Source of the DNA: Nemophila menziesii
Lineage: Eukaryota; Streptophyta; Magnoliopsida; Boraginales; Hydrophyllaceae
Length of the DNA stretch: 64,000 bases
NCBI GenBank assembly: GCA_029959085.1
Contig: JARWIR010000010.1
Span: 33,286,731-33,350,730 of the forward strand
Direction of reading: 5' to 3'
In this document: positions 22,727-34,836 of the stretch, in pieces
Position numbering within the stretch: the stretch's first letter is position 1
How the letters are laid out: each line of letters starts with the position of its first letter
Made by a program: the position numbers and the translations under genes
The notes under the pieces: model-generated
What the model was told of the DNA's origin: nothing
The model's input: only the letters and a program-made list of their open reading frames with translations
Databases searched by the model: none

Positions 22727-23716
22727 ATGAATATGGATACAAACTCACAAATCCTCGGTTAACTGGCGATATAATCAAGGATGTCATAATCGACATGATG
22801 CGGTCTAAACCTGATACTAAACCAGGTCATGTGATGAACTTCCTTAAATATGAATATGGATACAATATTTCATACAAGGTTACTTACGGTGATGTGCATA
22901 AGGCGCGTGATGATATGTTTGGCAATACTGGGGTGTCTTACAACAGGATTCAGGCTTACTTTGACAAACTCAGTGATATAGACCCATTAGGTGCTGTTTC
23001 ACTTGAATGTGAACCATCGAATCGTTCATTTACGAGATTCCATTTTCCGTTTGGTGCATGTGTTGAAGGATTTAATCACTGTCGTTCTTTGTTGTTACTA
23101 GATGCAACCTTCCTTAAGGACAAATATAAAGGTCAACTCCTCGTCGCTACTGCAAAATATGCCAATAAAGGTATTACATTCCTCTTTTATTTACAAATAC
23201 AACATATTATTCAACTTACCCATACCATTCACGTGACCATTTTCAGGTTTGTTTCCAGTCGCCTTTTTTATGGTTAGGTCAGAGGACACTGTAAACTGGA
23301 CACATTTTCTTTGTTTCCTTGCACCGCTAATCTCTTCAGGTGACGTGACATTCGTATCTGATTGATATGGAGGAATTGATAATGCTCTTGATTATGTTTT
23401 TTGGCTTGCACACCACGCTTATTGTCAGGGTCATTTGAAAGAGAATCTTAAGACAAAATTCAATAGATCAAAATCCCAGAGGGAGACAATGCTAAATCTG
23501 CTCGATAGAATGTGTTTTGCAGCTACTTCAGAAACTTTTGATGATTTCCTTCATATGTTTCTTGATACAGGTGGTCAGAAAGCTGTCAATTTCATGAAAA
23601 ATCTACCTAAAGAGAAGTTTGCCAATGCGCATTTCGAGGGTAAACATACAGGGAAACGACATCTAATGCGGCTGAGTCATAAACCATTACTTTTAGTAGT
23701 CAACCCATCAAAGTAA
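22727..23716 (+). pseudogene. MULE transposase remnant, copy S1
   Basis: The second coding exon lacks its start (real homology begins about 22,745) and runs to 23,170. The intron is 23,171-23,246, with intact GT and AG, and the next exon starts at 23,247. It has the first catalytic Asp (LLDATFL), but the codon after the second Asp is TGA (SD then stop at 23,363-23,365, where others have SDR). Unlike other copies it keeps the sequence KEKFANAHFEGKHTGKRH before stopping at 23,716, so the shared 3' deletion of the A copies is absent. It is not functional. Confidence 0.82.
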
Positions 23717-24361
23717 TACACAAAACCCACTGCTCTTTATGGCAACAAAAAAGTCTAACCCACCTATTTACAGTCACACCATCGATAGTACAAACATTAC
23801 CCATCGGTTTAACTTATATTCTGTACTTAGTATGACCAACCCATCAATATCACAAACATTACCCACCTAATTTTACAGTTAATTATTATAACTCATCTGT
23901 TCTAAAAAACACACCAACATAATTACAAACATCACCCACCATATAAAAACATCTTGATACTTTTTTAATGAACCATCAATTATACACAACAACCCATCGA
24001 AATTACAAAAGCCAACCACCAATTTTATTCTAACATAAACATGTATAATATGTGTCAATATACCCCATCTACTTCAAATAATTTTGCAGGAAACAATTCA
24101 TACACAAACATATATACAGTTTTAGGTTAAAAAGTCTAAAAACAACAATCTCATAACTGCAAACATTATACACAGCAAATTTCAAACAACATTTTGATAT
24201 TCAAAATATCTCAAGATAATGCGCCATAAACAGATTCCATTCCCTTAAATGTATTACAATTTTTCAAAAAACAGAAATCTTAAAGTAATAAACAATGAAA
24301 ATCTAAAATAAATCCCAAACAAACTTTAACAATTAAAAGCTTATACAAAATAATATTATAG
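23717..24361. other. MULE-derived ACCCATC/CCACC-rich region (S1)
   Basis: Counterpart of 960-1,655, with the same spaced motifs; no gene. Confidence 0.45.
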
Positions 24362-24840
24362 CTAATCGTCTTTCATCGTCCGGCGTGTTTCAAAAACCGA
24401 TGTAACTGTATGCTTGTCATTCAGGATCCATGTTACAAGTTTTTTTCTTTGATCAACGACCTCTTGAAGGTCATACTTCTTCTTCACTCCTCCACCTCAC
24501 ATTATATCAAAGGCATAAAGAATCGCATATACACATGTATCTGCAATCCTACTCTTCACGTGATCAACTCTAATGTGACCTATTCCTGGCAATTCTGGTG
24601 TTGACCTACCCAACTCTTTGTACCATCCCTTCAATACATTATCCAAAAGAAACTCGTACATCCTGTCTGCGTTTGCATTCGCATTTGCACCAGTTGATGA
24701 TCGACTATACAACCCAGCCCATTGTAGTGGTAGAATTGACCTTGTTCATTGTTCCATAGGAGAATTGACCAATGGGTCAACCCCTAGTCCTTTGTCTCGA
24801 GCGGGATTATCGTGTCCTTCTTTTCCTTTAAATTTTCCCT
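24362..24840 (-). pseudogene. ORF X remnant, best copy (S1)
   Basis: A minus-strand frame of about 150 codons is readable from GKEGHDNPARDKGLGVDPL through LPLQWAGLYSRSSTGANA, DRMYEFLLDNVLKGWYKEL, GIGHIRVDHVKSRIADT and YDLQEVVDQRKKLVTWILN to TMKDD and TAG at 24,362-24,364. Two in-frame TGA codons interrupt it, each compatible with CGA decay. The coherent frame says it was once coding. I do not recognise the family. Every copy sits downstream of, and convergent with, the MULE transposase. Confidence 0.45.
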
Positions 24841-25045
24841 CACAGACAAGATTGATCAATTAGTCAATCAATCAATTAAATAACAAGAGCTATATGCTAA
24901 ATAAAACATAAAGCCAATGTTATGAAATACTAAACAAAAAATATATGGTAAGGAATATATCTCCATTGAAATAAACACCTAAGACTGATCAAGTCTATAA
25001 ATGATTCTATCATTTATCATTCATGTCATAAACATTTCTCTTAAT

Positions 25046-25050
<5 letters not shown>

Positions 25051-25108
<58 letters not shown>
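25051..25108. repeat. (AT)n microsatellite, about 58 bp
   Basis: Homologous tracts are about 32 bp at 34,802, 116 bp at 51,391 and 64 bp at 61,181. Confidence 0.95.
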
Positions 25109-25111
<3 letters not shown>

Positions 25112-27960
25112 AATTAACTATCTGCATCCACTAGTTATACAATAACTTCACATCTAAATTAAATTTAAAGTTACTTGATTAGGAATTAACCATTTAAATG
25201 ATGCAAAATAATAATTTTCTTGATATAAGAAGAAACAAGTAACTAACTTTGAACAAATATGGATATCCAAAAAATTAGATAGACGGTCACTACACAAAAG
25301 GTTTATAAAAGGAAGAAGATGTTAACTTTTGTCCTTGCAAAACAAAATTCCAACTACGAAATATATATTGACTATTACATTTAAAGATTATTGTAAATAA
25401 AAGATATAAAGGGTCCCTTTAATCAGATCTTGTATACCATTCAACAAAGTTTACATATAGAAAATTCGACAAATCTTAAGCTTGAAGCTATATAAAGTCT
25501 GACTTAGAATTAAAACGGTTAACTATGAAAATAGAATAGAAGAGATGAAACTTACCAAGATGATTATATAGTATGTTTATCTTTGTTGAAATGACATGGC
25601 CAACGATCTTTTCTCTATAAATGTAGCATCAAATAATTAATGTTTATTTAATTGTGATAACCAATTATTACATTTATGAAAAAACAAATGAAAATTTAAT
25701 TAATTAGAGGGTTTAATTAGAAAAATTAAGAGTTTATTTAATTTTTTTTAACAATTCATAATTATGTATAATATAAATAATTTTTTAAATATAATATCTA
25801 TATTTCTTTATCCATAATATGAATATTATAAATCAAATTGACTTTTTTCTTACACAAAATTAGTTAATTTGTTAAAATAAGTAAATAAAAGCTATATATT
25901 TATGTTAAATATCCTATTAAAATAGATTACCTTTCTGGAAAAGTAACGCCATTTTATTTTGTTTTATTTTTTTTACTTTATTTATCAAAGATCTAATGAT
26001 CGAAAATGATGTGGAGTTCATCCCATCAAAGATCTAGTCATCAAAGTTCATCTTGTGGTGGTTTTAAAAATATTTTAATGGATGTAGATCTCTTCTTTAC
26101 TAGGGAAAATCACAATATTTAGCAAAGTTTAATTTGGATTTAAAATTCATTTCATAAGGTTAGAACAAATGATGAATCACTTATATACAAAAAATATGTA
26201 TTTTTTGGATTGAAAGATAAAATTATGTGGATTGGGTACATAGTTGAGTATAAAATATACAGATCCACAATATACACTTACAGATATATACCTATATAGA
26301 TCCAACCTCCTAAATACACCAAAGAACTGTAAACAATAAATGATTTGATGACTTCTTACCTTAAAAAAATTCTTGAACCTGCAAAATTTGAACGCCACCA
26401 TACATGTCTTTTTTATTTTGTTTAATACAGTAAAGATTATGCTTCATAAAATATGAAGACAATGGAAGAGAGAGAATAGAGAGATAGAAAATGAGTGAGA
26501 AGTAAAAGAGAAGAATAAACAGATGAAAGAAAATGATAGAAACAAAAAGAAAGATAATAGAAACATATAAAATTGTATTGATTTATTTTCGATAAGCGTG
26601 TAAACATATTCTTTTATTAGTAGACATATGTATATTAGGTAAATTATTAAAAAAATATAATAATTAAAACTTTTGATGTGAAAAAGATAAATAATATCTC
26701 TGAATACGATGTTCTCTAATGTCCGACCTTTTTGATAAAATTTTTAATTTTTTTTTATTTGCCAGCTTCTTCTAGGTATGACAATGGTTACTTCAATTCC
26801 GTAGAAAAGTCTAATGTTGCCACTATTTTAGCCAATTTGGATATTATGATTTATATAAACTAATAAAATATTAATTATATTTATATTAATATTAATTATT
26901 ATAGTAATTAAATTTAATATACTGTAATATAATAATTGTATATCAACATGTCTGAAAGAAGAGATATAGAATAAAATAATAAAAGTATGATGACCCAATA
27001 CAAAAGAAGAAAACTTCATTAATAATTTAAATATCTTTTTTTCAAATAACTATTACAATATATATTTCCCCAACAGTAATAAACCATTCTACTATTTTAA
27101 TTTCAAATACGAATCACCATTCCATTTCCGCATAACTTACAATTTCCTACAACTATTACAAAATCATTACATTGTCATACCCTATTTCAAGAACCTTTCC
27201 CTCAAGTATCTGCTGAGAAAAATCTTCTGGATAGTTTTTTTCCCATTGAAAAGTCATTTGTTGCACTAAAATTGATCATATAAAAGAATAAAGAGTAGAA
27301 ATATTGTTTTGTGAATAAGTAATCCTCTTATTTGAAGCAACAAACATTGATTGATTTGAAGCACTATATGTTGTTATCCACTTTCTATAACAATATTAAA
27401 GCAAATATTATTCTTTCTCGGTTTCTCTGGGATTGCTACCGTGGATGCTACGTTGGATTTGTAACATGAAAAAATCCTTTTCGAATACTCCACTACTTGT
27501 ACGAACTAGCATATCTTATGTGTATAATAATCTAAATCGTCACCATTGGAGATTACTAGCAAGATTCAACCTATTCTCTCATATAATTTATTTTTATTGT
27601 AATTTAGTCCGTAATCCTTTTATATTATTTCTTGAAATCTGTTACTTTTGTAGTATTTAAATTATTGAATATCAAAACCTGATTATACCGCAATAAAATT
27701 ATAAAACACAAACGATTAACCTCATAATCTTCTTGGAGAATGGTCACATATAGCTACTTATTACACCGCAATATATATATATAATTAAGATATTATTATT
27801 GAGCGTGTCTCTATCACTTAATTTATTATATCTATTGTGGTCTAAGATCTAAATTTTTTATCTGTAATAGGAAATATTTAATTCTTTTAATGTAAAACTA
27901 TGATTTTATTTATTTGAATATTGATCAAATTTACTTGTTGAACTAATCAAGTATTGTATT
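25109..27960. other. AT-rich non-coding block (S1)
   Basis: Counterpart of 2,540-5,230. On the minus strand, about 27,150-27,270 reads openly as FQWEKNYPEDFSQQILEGK before a stop; I do not recognise it. At about 27,960 the sequence departs from the A copies (after ACTAATCAAGTA) and enters the 3' flank of inverted element 2. Confidence 0.5.
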
Positions 27961-28255
27961 TTCTTATTTTTTAATTATATTTTAAATTTTTTTGTTGTTT
28001 TAATTTAATTTGTATTTTGTTTTAATTTAATTTGTTTTTTATTTTAAATATAATACAAGTGAAATTCATAAATAAACAAAATCCACAAATTCTAAAAAAA
28101 ATACCATAATAAAATTAAAATCGAGTCAAACATAGTAAAAAAAGTTAAGATAAAGTCTGACGTCCGATAATAAAAGTAAATATAAACTAAATAAAATCAA
28201 CATAAACCGAAAAAAGGCAAATCAAGTCAAATCAACACCAACAAAATACAAACAC
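27961..28255. other. 3' flank of inverted element 2 gene
   Basis: TTTAATTTAATTTG repeats and A-rich sequence; no gene. Confidence 0.4.
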
Positions 28256-29881
28256 TCACAAATCACTCAATCTCTCTTCTTCCTCTTCATCTGCTCTTTC
28301 TTTATTTGCAGGGGCCTCAAGGGCGGTGATCGGGGGAAGACCTTGGGCGGCTCTCATACTATTCAACGCTTCGAGGAGCGTGTCGACCATGCTCGGCGGC
28401 TGACTCGTAGAAGTTGTCGAGGGGGTCGATTTGGTGGCCGGATTCGGTATAGGGTCAAGGCCTTGAGACGCGCGAAACTCGTTCATCCCTGCCAGCATCG
28501 CCTGGAGTAGCTGCTCGTTCTGCCTAACAGAAGTGTCCGGTTGTGTAGAAGTCTGGGATCTTTTCCAGACCGGACCAATGGCTAGCACCCAATATTTTGT
28601 CTTCAGTTGGGCAATGACCTTTATTATAGTCTCCAGCATGGCATCAATCTGTTCATGCACAGGAACATGAGCAGCCTCGGATCCAGCCTCGATAACCCAC
28701 TGTCTTAGCTTCTCTCGATAAACTCCTTGTAATGAGATTCCAATTTAAAAAAAATTAAAATAATCAAAAAGTAAAGTTAAAAATAATTAATTAAATTAAA
28801 GCAATTAAAAATCAAATAAAAAAACTTACGCTAGCTTTTTTTAAACACTCGTCCCGCTAGGTATCTGTAGCCGCATCATAAGAGATGTGATCGAAGTAGC
28901 CACCTAAAGGTGGAATTTCCATCTTTTCTTGGGTTTGCTCGTCAAAAAAAGTCAATGGCTCCTTAGTTTGGGTCTTCAGCTTCCCCTATACAGTATTCAA
29001 TAACAAATAATAATTTTTTAAAAATTAATTAATAAAATAATAAATTATATTTTTATTACAAGAAATTATTTCTTATACCTCTATAATGACCTCCCGAGTC
29101 TTGGATAAGTTCCTCGACCCCGTCTTGCTCGGAATTGTTTGCTTTTCCCGATTGGTTTTATTAATTTCCGCCTGACTCTGTTACAATTTTATTTCAGAAA
29201 AATAATAAATAAAGAATTATAAAATATTATTTTAGCTAAGGAAAATTTAAATTTTTGTAACTGTACATTCTCGTTATCCCACATCTCTTTTGCTTTTCCC
29301 CAAAACTCCGGAAGAACATCTGGGGGTGTTGTATTCGTGATGTAGTAGTTGTGCTTTAGATCACCCTTCCAACGCCTATAGCTCGTAGCTTGCATCGTGT
29401 TCAATCTCTTCGTGAATTCATCCCAGTCGTTTCGCCTTCTCCACTCCTCTAGATCGAAAACTCTTGAAGTTGGACTTGAATAGTCCTTGTATAGTGATCG
29501 GGCACATCTTTCCCGCTTTTGTAGCACGGATGAACAGATTCACGAATTGCGGCCCCCTCCACCTGGGCCACATGTTTTCCGTACTCACCCACGAAATTCC
29601 AAGTATTATCGAGTATGCAGAGGTCAACATGGATGGGCCAACCTACTTTCTACTTAGTTTCTTGGGTCGATTTTAAGGATATACGCCTCAGGAGCGTCTT
29701 CTTCGAGAAGATGTTAAATTGAATAATACTAAATAATTATTTACTTATATTTATTTAACGTGATTGATTACTTTAGATTACCCGATGGTTGGGAATAGTC
29801 GGCTAAAGGACGGTTCGGACCCCTCGGAGGATCCTGTTCGTTCCCATCTCCGTCGTGGTTACAGGACAATACATCTGTCAT
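28256..29881 (-). pseudogene. Element 2 TnpA-like gene, inverted copy 1
   Basis: Minus-strand gene, ATG at 29,879-29,881. Predicted exons are 29,782-29,881, 29,267-29,686, 29,079-29,177, 28,830-28,985 and about 28,256-28,725, with GT-AG introns. Exon 3 holds SQAEINKTNREKQTIPS, the family motif also seen as NQAKENKKNRG in the CACTA gene. Exon 5 encodes a helical stretch (DAMLETIIKVIAQLKTKYW) and ends in an acidic DEEEEERLSDL tail. Damage: a one-base loss near 29,685, a TAG in exon 2 (KST-QETK region), a one-base loss in the EFFDL stretch, and a TAG in exon 4 at 28,857-28,859. The last is shared with both other inverted copies. Confidence 0.75.
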
Positions 29882-30189
29882 CTATAATTTAAAGGAAATA
29901 AAAAAAATATATTAAATTCTTTACGAATTAAATACAATAAATTATTACTAATTGAATAATTAAATAAATAATTATTAAAAATAAATAAGTAATTATTACA
30001 ATTAAATTAACAAATAATCATTACAATCCAAATAAATAAATAATTATTACAATTAAATAAATTAATAATATATTAGTATAATATTGGATCAAAATAATTA
30101 ATTTACCGGATATCATCTGTAAGAAAAAAAATTAGTACAAATAAAATAAATTATTACATATAAAACCCTATATTTTTTTAAATAGAAAT
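29882..30189. other. Leader region of inverted element 2
   Basis: AT-rich TAAATAAATAATTATTACAA repeats. Here the 201-bp satellite and inverted repeat of the plus copy are missing; the sequence passes directly from the ATTATTTTGATCC side to CGGTAAATT. Confidence 0.5.
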
Positions 30190-30730
30190 TTAGTCGAGGT
30201 AATTTTTAGTAATAATTTTAAAAATAGCAAATTAGTCCTTTAATTTTTTAGAAAATTACAAATTAACCCTAAAATAATTCTAAATTTTTTAAAAAATATT
30301 TATAACATGGATTTTATCAAAATTACATATTAGTACTTGTAATATTTTGTAATAATTTTAAAAATTGCAAATTAGTCCTTCAATTTTTATAGAAAATTAC
30401 AAATTAACCACAAAATAATTCTAATTTTTTTAAATATTTATAACATGAATTCAATCAAAATTACATATTAATCCTTGTAATTTTTTGTAATAACTATTAA
30501 ATATTGCTATTTAGTCCTTTAATGTTTTAGAAAATTACAAATTAAACCTAAAATAATCATAAATTTTTTAAAAATATTTATAACATGAATTTAATCAAAA
30601 GTACATATTAGTCCTTGTAATTTTTTGTAATTATTTTAAAAATTGCAATTTAGTCCTTTAATTTTTTAGAAAATTACAAATTAACCCTAAAACAATTCTA
30701 ATTTTTTAAATAATCCTAACACTAAATTAA
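30190..30730 (-). repeat. 140-bp tandem repeats, inverted copy
   Basis: Reverse complement of the array at 19,545-20,130. The phrase AAATTAACC(C)TAAAATAATTC recurs at about 30,250, 30,402, 30,537 and 30,679. Confidence 0.85.
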
Positions 30731-31604
30731 TCAACAAATCCATATTTGTCCTTATAATTATTTTAAATATTTCTAAATTGCAACTAAGCCCTTATACTTT
30801 TAAAAATCATAAAATTTCCCTAAATAATCCTAATTAATTTTTAGCTATGACTTTCATTGCAACTAATTCATTATTAATCATATAAAATCAAAACACAAAT
30901 AAATTTTCATCCAATAATTAAAAGAGATATTATCTCATTAAGTCCTACAACCCAACTATCCACCCCAAGCAGGTCCAGCACTTGATTTCCCCCCTAGCAA
31001 GTCTAGCGAATTATATGATATACCATCGTTACCCTTGATCATAATCAGATAATATCAAATCTTTCCATGATTATCGCAAGTAACTCATTCCATTTAAGTA
31101 GCATATCTATTAAATCCCGATATTATTGCACTCTATTATGGTAAATTGTTACACGTTTTAACAACACATTCTAGCAGACATACCACCGTTCTCAGCTTCA
31201 GCATTACACATCACAGCAGTCATCTACGATCGACATCAAGGTGTGTTCCAAATCTCTTTTTTTATTGCAGACTGATTACATAAAGTGTGTTCTTATATAT
31301 CATGAAATATAAGAACACATATCATTATATAATATGGTAAAATTAGAATATAGATTAGCATATACAGCGTTTGTTAGATTTTTGTGTTTACAGTATTCTA
31401 AAACAGCCCATCGCAATATAGGATTAGTATATATATAGCGTTTTAATTGTTTAAATATTTAAAGAATTATTAAACAGCCTATAATCATTCATATTGTATA
31501 TCCATACTTAGCTTTATAGTTGTTCTTTAAGGGTTGTTATAAAATGCAACATAAATTTGTTTTTCACTGATATAGACAACCTTTTTTGTTGGTATAAATT
31601 AGGC
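30731..31604. other. End of element 2 and MULE 5' region
   Basis: Element 2 similarity ends at about 31,017 (CAAGTCTAGCGAATTATA). The following 580 bp, shared with 57,397-57,984, precede the MULE start codon and probably hold its promoter and leader. No clear MULE terminal inverted repeat was found. Confidence 0.4.
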
Positions 31605-33408
31605 ATGGAATCCAATGTGCTCGTCGTTTTCTGTTTCAACAAGGAGAAAGCTTTGAAGTTACTCCGATGGTTTGATTCTTATGAGTCTATCATAAACTAT
31701 GTGAAAGAAACATAGGTAGATTTGGTTGATAATGAGTTTGATTTAGTGTACTCCAATGCTGAGCATGAAAGACGCAAGTTTGGCTGGGAAGGAGACTTCA
31801 GGACGATTATATGGTTGCTAGATCATAGTCTTGTGTCGGAATTCGAAATTTTAGTAATCGTGGATAGCCTCGCAGTTGTTCACCAACCACAGGATGCGGT
31901 AGATTCTATGGACATTGTTCATATACCACCACAAGCATCGGTTGAAGAAGAATCCAAAGATGACGATGAACCTGATGAAAACAACTACCATCACAAGCTT
32001 AGAATACTAAAGAGAAATGTTTGGAAACATGCTCTTAGAGAACCCGATCAAAGTTTTCATGATGGGATGAAAGAATTTCGACGTGCACTCGCGAAATACG
32101 TGTTTGAAACGGAATACACTATCCATTTTTGACATAATCGCCCAAAACGTATAAGCGCATATTGCTCCAAAGCAAAAGCTTCATGTTTGTTTTATTATAT
32201 ACAACCCATCATATTATTTAGCTAAACCACCAAATTTACACGAGCACACCACCACTGGCCATCATCATAGGTTCATGCATGCAGCCTATCAGATTAGTTT
32301 GTTAACCCATCTTATTTACATTAACACGCCACCAACAATATATATCATATTTTTATACAGTTATAAATTCTTTCTAATGAATTATATACAATTTGCAGGA
32401 TGTAAATAGTATGTGTATGTCTCTAAAGACAATGATAATAAAAAAGCCTACATCAGGACATTAGTCAAAATTCACACGTGCGGCCCACCGATAAAAACTT
32501 CACAAATCCTCTGTTAAATGGCGATTTAATCAAGGACGTCATAATCGATATGATGCGGTCTAAACCTGATACTAAACCAGGTCATGTGATGAACTTCCTT
32601 AAATATGAATATGGATATAATATTTCATACAAGGTTACTTACGGTGATGTGCATAAGGCGCGCGATGATATTTTTGGCAATACTGGGGTGTCTTACAATA
32701 GGATTCAGGCTTACTTTGACAAACTCAGTGATATAGACCCATTAGGTGCTGTTTCACTTGAATGTGAACCATCGAACCATTCATTTACGAGATGCCATTT
32801 TCCGTTTGGTGCATGTGTTGAAGGATTTAATCACTGCCGTCCTTTGTTGTTTCTAGACGCAACCTTCCTTAAGAACAAATATAAAGGTCAACTCCTCGTC
32901 GCTACTGCAAATGATGCCAATCAAGGTATTACATTCCTCTTTTATTTACAAATACCGCATATTATTCAACTTACCTACACCATTCACGTGACCATTTTCA
33001 GGTTTGTTCCCAGTCGCCTTTTCGATCATTAGGACAGAGGACACTATTAACTGGACACATTTTCTTTGTTTCCTTGCACCATTAATCTCTTCAGGTGACG
33101 TGACATTCGTATCTGATCGATATGGAGGAATTGCTAATGCTCTTGATTATGTTTTTTCGCTTGCATACCACGCTTATTGTCAGCGTCATTTGAAAGAAAA
33201 TCTTAAGACAAAATTCAAGAGATCAAAATCCCAGAGGGAAACAATGCTATATCTGCTCGATAGAATGTGTTTTGCAGCTACTTCAGAAACTTTTGATGAT
33301 TTCCTTCATATGTTTCTTGATACAGGTGGTCAGAAAGCTGTCAATTTCTTGAAAAATCTACCTAAAGAGAAGTTTTCATGGGTAAACATACAGGGAAATG
33401 ACATCTAA
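31605..33408 (+). pseudogene. MULE transposase remnant, copy A2
   Basis: The longest gene structure for this family, with A4. Exon 1 is 31,605-32,148, intron 32,149-32,398 (GTATAAG to TTTGCAG), exon 2 32,399-32,925, intron 32,926-33,001, exon 3 from 33,002. Exon 1 gives an N-terminal region ending NVWKHALREPDQSFHDGM, typical of MULE proteins before the zinc-binding DNA-binding domain; exon 2 begins C-K-[stop]-Y-V-Y-V and continues KIHTCG; exon 3 has FVSDRYGGI and HAYCQRHLK. Disabling changes: TAG at 31,713-31,715, a frameshift before DIIAQN, TAG for Trp at 32,407-32,409, a one-base loss near 32,492, and a 3' deletion ending the frame at 33,408 before the last catalytic residue. Confidence 0.85.
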
Positions 33409-34104
33409 TGCGACTGAGTCATAAACCATTACTTTTAGTAGTCAACCCCTCAAAATAATACACAAAACCTACCGCTCTTTTGGCAACAAAAAAGTCTAAC
33501 CCACCTATTTAAACAGTCACACCATCGACAGTACAAACATTACCCATCGGTTTAAATTATATTATGTACTTAGTATGACCAACCCATCAATATCACAAAC
33601 ATTACCCACCTCATTTTACAGTTAATTATTATAACTCATCTGCTCTAAAAGACATACCAACATAATTACAAACATCACCCACCATATAAAAATATCTTGA
33701 TAATTTTTTAATGAACCATCAATTATACACAACAACCCATCGAAATTACAAAAGCCAACCACCAATTTTATTCTAACATAAACATGTATAATATGTGTCA
33801 ATATACCCCATCTACTTCAAATAATTTTGTAGGATACAATTCACACACAAACATATATACAGTTTTAGGTTAAAAAGTCTAAAAACAACAATCTCATAAT
33901 TGCAAACATTATACACAGCAAATTTCAAACAACATTCTGATATTCAAAATATCGCAAGATAATGCGCCATAAACAGATTCCATTCCCTTAAATGTATCAT
34001 AATTTTTCACAAAATAGAAATATTAAACTAATAAACAATGAAAATCTAAAATAAATCCCAAACAAACTTTAACAATTAAAAGCTTATGCAAAATAATCTT
34101 ATAG
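33409..34104. other. MULE-derived ACCCATC/CCACC-rich region (A2)
   Basis: Same content as 960-1,655. Confidence 0.45.
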
Positions 34105-34560
34105 TTAATCATCTTTCATCGTCCGGCGTGTTTCAAAAACCGATGTAACTGTATTCTTGTCATTCAGGATCCATGTTACAAGTTTTTTTCTCTGATCAAC
34201 GACCTCTTGATGGTCATACTTCTTCTTCACTACTCCACCTTACATTATATCAAAGGCATAAAGAATCGCATATCTGCAATCCTACTCTTGACGTGAACAA
34301 CACTAATGTGACCTATTCCCGGCAATTCTGGTGTTGACCTACCCAACTCTTCGTACCATCCCTTCACTACATTATCCAAAAGAAACTCGTACATCCTGTA
34401 TGCGTTTGCATTCGCATTTGCACCACTTGATGTCGACTATACAGCCCAGCCCATTGTAGTGGTAGAATTGACCTTGTTCATTGTTCCATAGGAGAATTGA
34501 CCAATGGGTCAACCCCTTGTCCTTTGTTTCGAGTGGTATTATCATGTCCTTCTTTTCCTT
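34105..34560 (-). pseudogene. ORF X remnant (A2)
   Basis: Minus-strand counterpart of 24,362-24,840, ending at a TAA (34,105-34,107). It shares the frame-shifting loss after CGCATAT with the copies at 1,656 and 60,484, and also lost one base in the SSTG region (CTTGATGTCGAC). Confidence 0.4.
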
Positions 34561-34798
34561 TAAATTACCCCCTCCTCATATAACCCTGTCACTCATATAG
34601 ACAAGATAGGTCAATTAGTCAATCAATCAACTAAATAACAAGAGCTATATGCTAAATAAAACATAAAGCCTCTGTTATGAAATAATAAACAAAAAATATA
34701 TGGTAAGGAATATATCTCCATTGAAATAAACACCTAAGATTGATCAAGTCTATAAATGATTCTATCATTTATCATTCATGTCATAAACATTTCTCTTA

Positions 34799-34801
<3 letters not shown>

Positions 34802-34833
<32 letters not shown>
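34802..34833. repeat. (AT)n microsatellite, about 32 bp
   Basis: Shortest allele among the paralogous tracts. Confidence 0.93.

Positions 34834-34836
<3 letters not shown>

Noticed and set aside
29418..29676. 70-codon frames opposite or beside TnpA-like exon 2 (also at 22,184, 47,209, 55,815)
   Set aside because: Shadows of the conserved exon in other frames, repeated because the exon itself is repeated.
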